From Datisca glomerata (lineage: Eukaryota > Streptophyta > Magnoliopsida > Cucurbitales > Datiscaceae), in NCBI GenBank assembly GCA_003255025.1, contig QANY01007306.1:2439721-2503720 (forward strand): a stretch of 64,000 nt of DNA, given 5' to 3'. Below, in pieces: positions 63,391-64,000 of the stretch. Every line of letters starts with the position of its first letter. Position 1 is the stretch's first letter. Below the pieces are notes generated by a model. It searched no databases and was not told the origin of the DNA. It worked only from the letters and a program-made list of their open reading frames with translations. Made by a program: the position numbers and the translations under genes.

Positions 63391-64000
63391 TTGTAGGGCC
63401 CGTGGTTCCACCCGTCTGAAAAGTTATACCCTACGGAAGTTGACATGCGCGTTCTGAGATCCGTCGGTTACAGAAGTTCTAAAGCTGCTCTGTCCGTGTT
63501 TTTTAGAACACAAAACTTGACACAGACGGGTAAACCCATCGTACTTGTAGGTCTCTGAATAAGCTTCAATTTGATCTCTTACAGGGCCCGTGTTTCTACT
63601 CGTGTTAAAAGTTATGCCCTACGGAAGTGGACATGCGCGTTCTACGATCCGTCCGTTACAGCAGTTCAAAAGCTGTACTATCTGTGTTTTTTTTAACACA
63701 AAACTCGACTCCGACGGGTAAACCCTATCGCACTTGTAGGTCTCTGAATAAGCTTCAATTTGATATCTTGTAGGGCCCGTGATTCCACCCGTGTCAAAAG
63801 TTATACCCTATGGAAGTGGAAATGCGCGTTCCACGATCCGTCTGTTACAACAGTTCTAAAGCTTCACTTTCTGTGTTTTTTTGGACACAAAACTCGGGTC
63901 CGACGAGTAAACACCGTCGCACTTGTAGGTCTCTGAATAAGCTTCAATTTGATATCTTACAGGGCCCGTGGTTCCACCCGTGTCAAAAGTTATGCCCTAC

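Larger units (their letters stand above)
53254..63412 (-). repeat. Recurring monomer type CCCGTCTGAAAAG, a higher-order repeat marker
   Basis: One monomer type has CCCGTCTGAAAAG where others have CCCGTGTCAAAAG, always preceded by a unit with CTTTTTCAGAC or a close variant. It is found at 53,254, 55,331, 56,652, 58,132, 61,679, 62,245 and 63,411. Spacings of 2,077, 1,321 and 566 bp are about 11, 7 and 3 monomers. The 61,679/62,245 pair is a tandem trimer. After it, a unit with CAAAAGCTGTACTA follows in several copies. Confidence 0.83.
52337..64000 (-). repeat. Satellite array, orientation B, homogeneous 189-bp GGGCCCGTGG subfamily
   Basis: About 62 monomers, visibly more alike than elsewhere. 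Diagnostic changes: GGGCCCGTGG replaces GGGCACGTGG (CACGTG lost, an ApaI site gained); GAAGTGGACATGCGCGTTCTACG replaces the GTTGACATGCGCGTGCCACG version (split here as GAAGTGGACATG and CGCGTTCTACG); GTTTTTTTGGACACAAAAC replaces GTTTTTTGGACTCAAAAC. The extra T makes many units 189 bp, a multiple of 3. Shortened units lie at about 52,993, 58,080 and 58,581-58,620. The array runs off the right end of the window. Confidence 0.94.

Noticed and set aside
1..64000. CRISPR array
   Set aside because: Repeats are directly adjacent with no unique spacers, units are about 188 bp, and the atpB fragment points to a plant nuclear genome.
1..64000. Retrotransposon or DNA transposon insertion
   Set aside because: I found no LTR pair, polymerase or transposase frame, poly-A tail or terminal inverted repeat. 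Landmarks of the satellite recur about every 188 bp throughout, except at 91-544.
1..64000. Claim that this is a centromere
   Set aside because: A monomer near nucleosome length, A tracts, a dyad and higher-order repeats are compatible with a centromeric satellite, but also with knobs or subtelomeres. No CENP-B-box match was seen, and plant centromeres cannot be identified from sequence alone.

Overview
This window is a eukaryotic satellite DNA array, almost certainly from the nuclear genome of a plant. Apart from about 450 bp near the left end, I can assign essentially every stretch to copies of one tandem monomer of about 188 bp (189 bp in the right-hand block). That is roughly 335-340 monomers. 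I see no functional protein gene, tRNA, rRNA, transposon or CRISPR array. The plant assignment rests on an embedded, decayed piece of chloroplast atpB (296-544), which looks like plastid DNA transferred to the nucleus.

Monomer anatomy, in orientation A with base 1 at GGATCGTGGC (e.g. position 839): CACGTG at about 60-65, GATATC at about 73-78, AAGCTT (HindIII) at about 85-90, an imperfect dyad centred on GGGTTTACCC at about 112-130, TTCGAGTCC at about 137-145, an A6 tract just after it, then CTGTGCAGCTTTAGAATTGC and back to the start. Spacing was read directly from successive copies at 651, 839, 1027, 1215 and 1403, which are exactly 188 bp apart.

Layout. 1-17,812: orientation A, diverged, interrupted by the plastid insertion at 91-544, with a local trimer higher-order repeat at about 13.4-14.7 kb. 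17,813-20,786: orientation B, a clean 3-kb inversion. 20,787-23,837: A. 23,850-24,064: B, a tiny inverted piece. 24,065-31,828: A. 31,829-64,000: B to the end of the window. Within the long B arm: 31.8-38.5 kb is a large higher-order repeat (copies offset 2,710 and 2,927 bp); 38.5-42.9 kb is irregular with many shortened monomers; 42.9-52.3 kb is a higher-order repeat whose unit length varies between about 9 and 11 monomers; 52.3-64 kb is a distinct, visibly more homogeneous 189-bp subfamily marked by GGGCCCGTGG.

The most interesting observations are the five strand-switch junctions; the inversion that can be undone to restore normal monomers at both ends; a dyad inside the monomer whose arms appear to co-vary and around which many deletion and rearrangement junctions fall; a 0.54-kb block duplicated 17.4 kb away; and the abrupt subfamily change at about 52,337. 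All similarity statements are by eye. Whether the array is centromeric, subtelomeric or a heterochromatic knob cannot be decided from the sequence.
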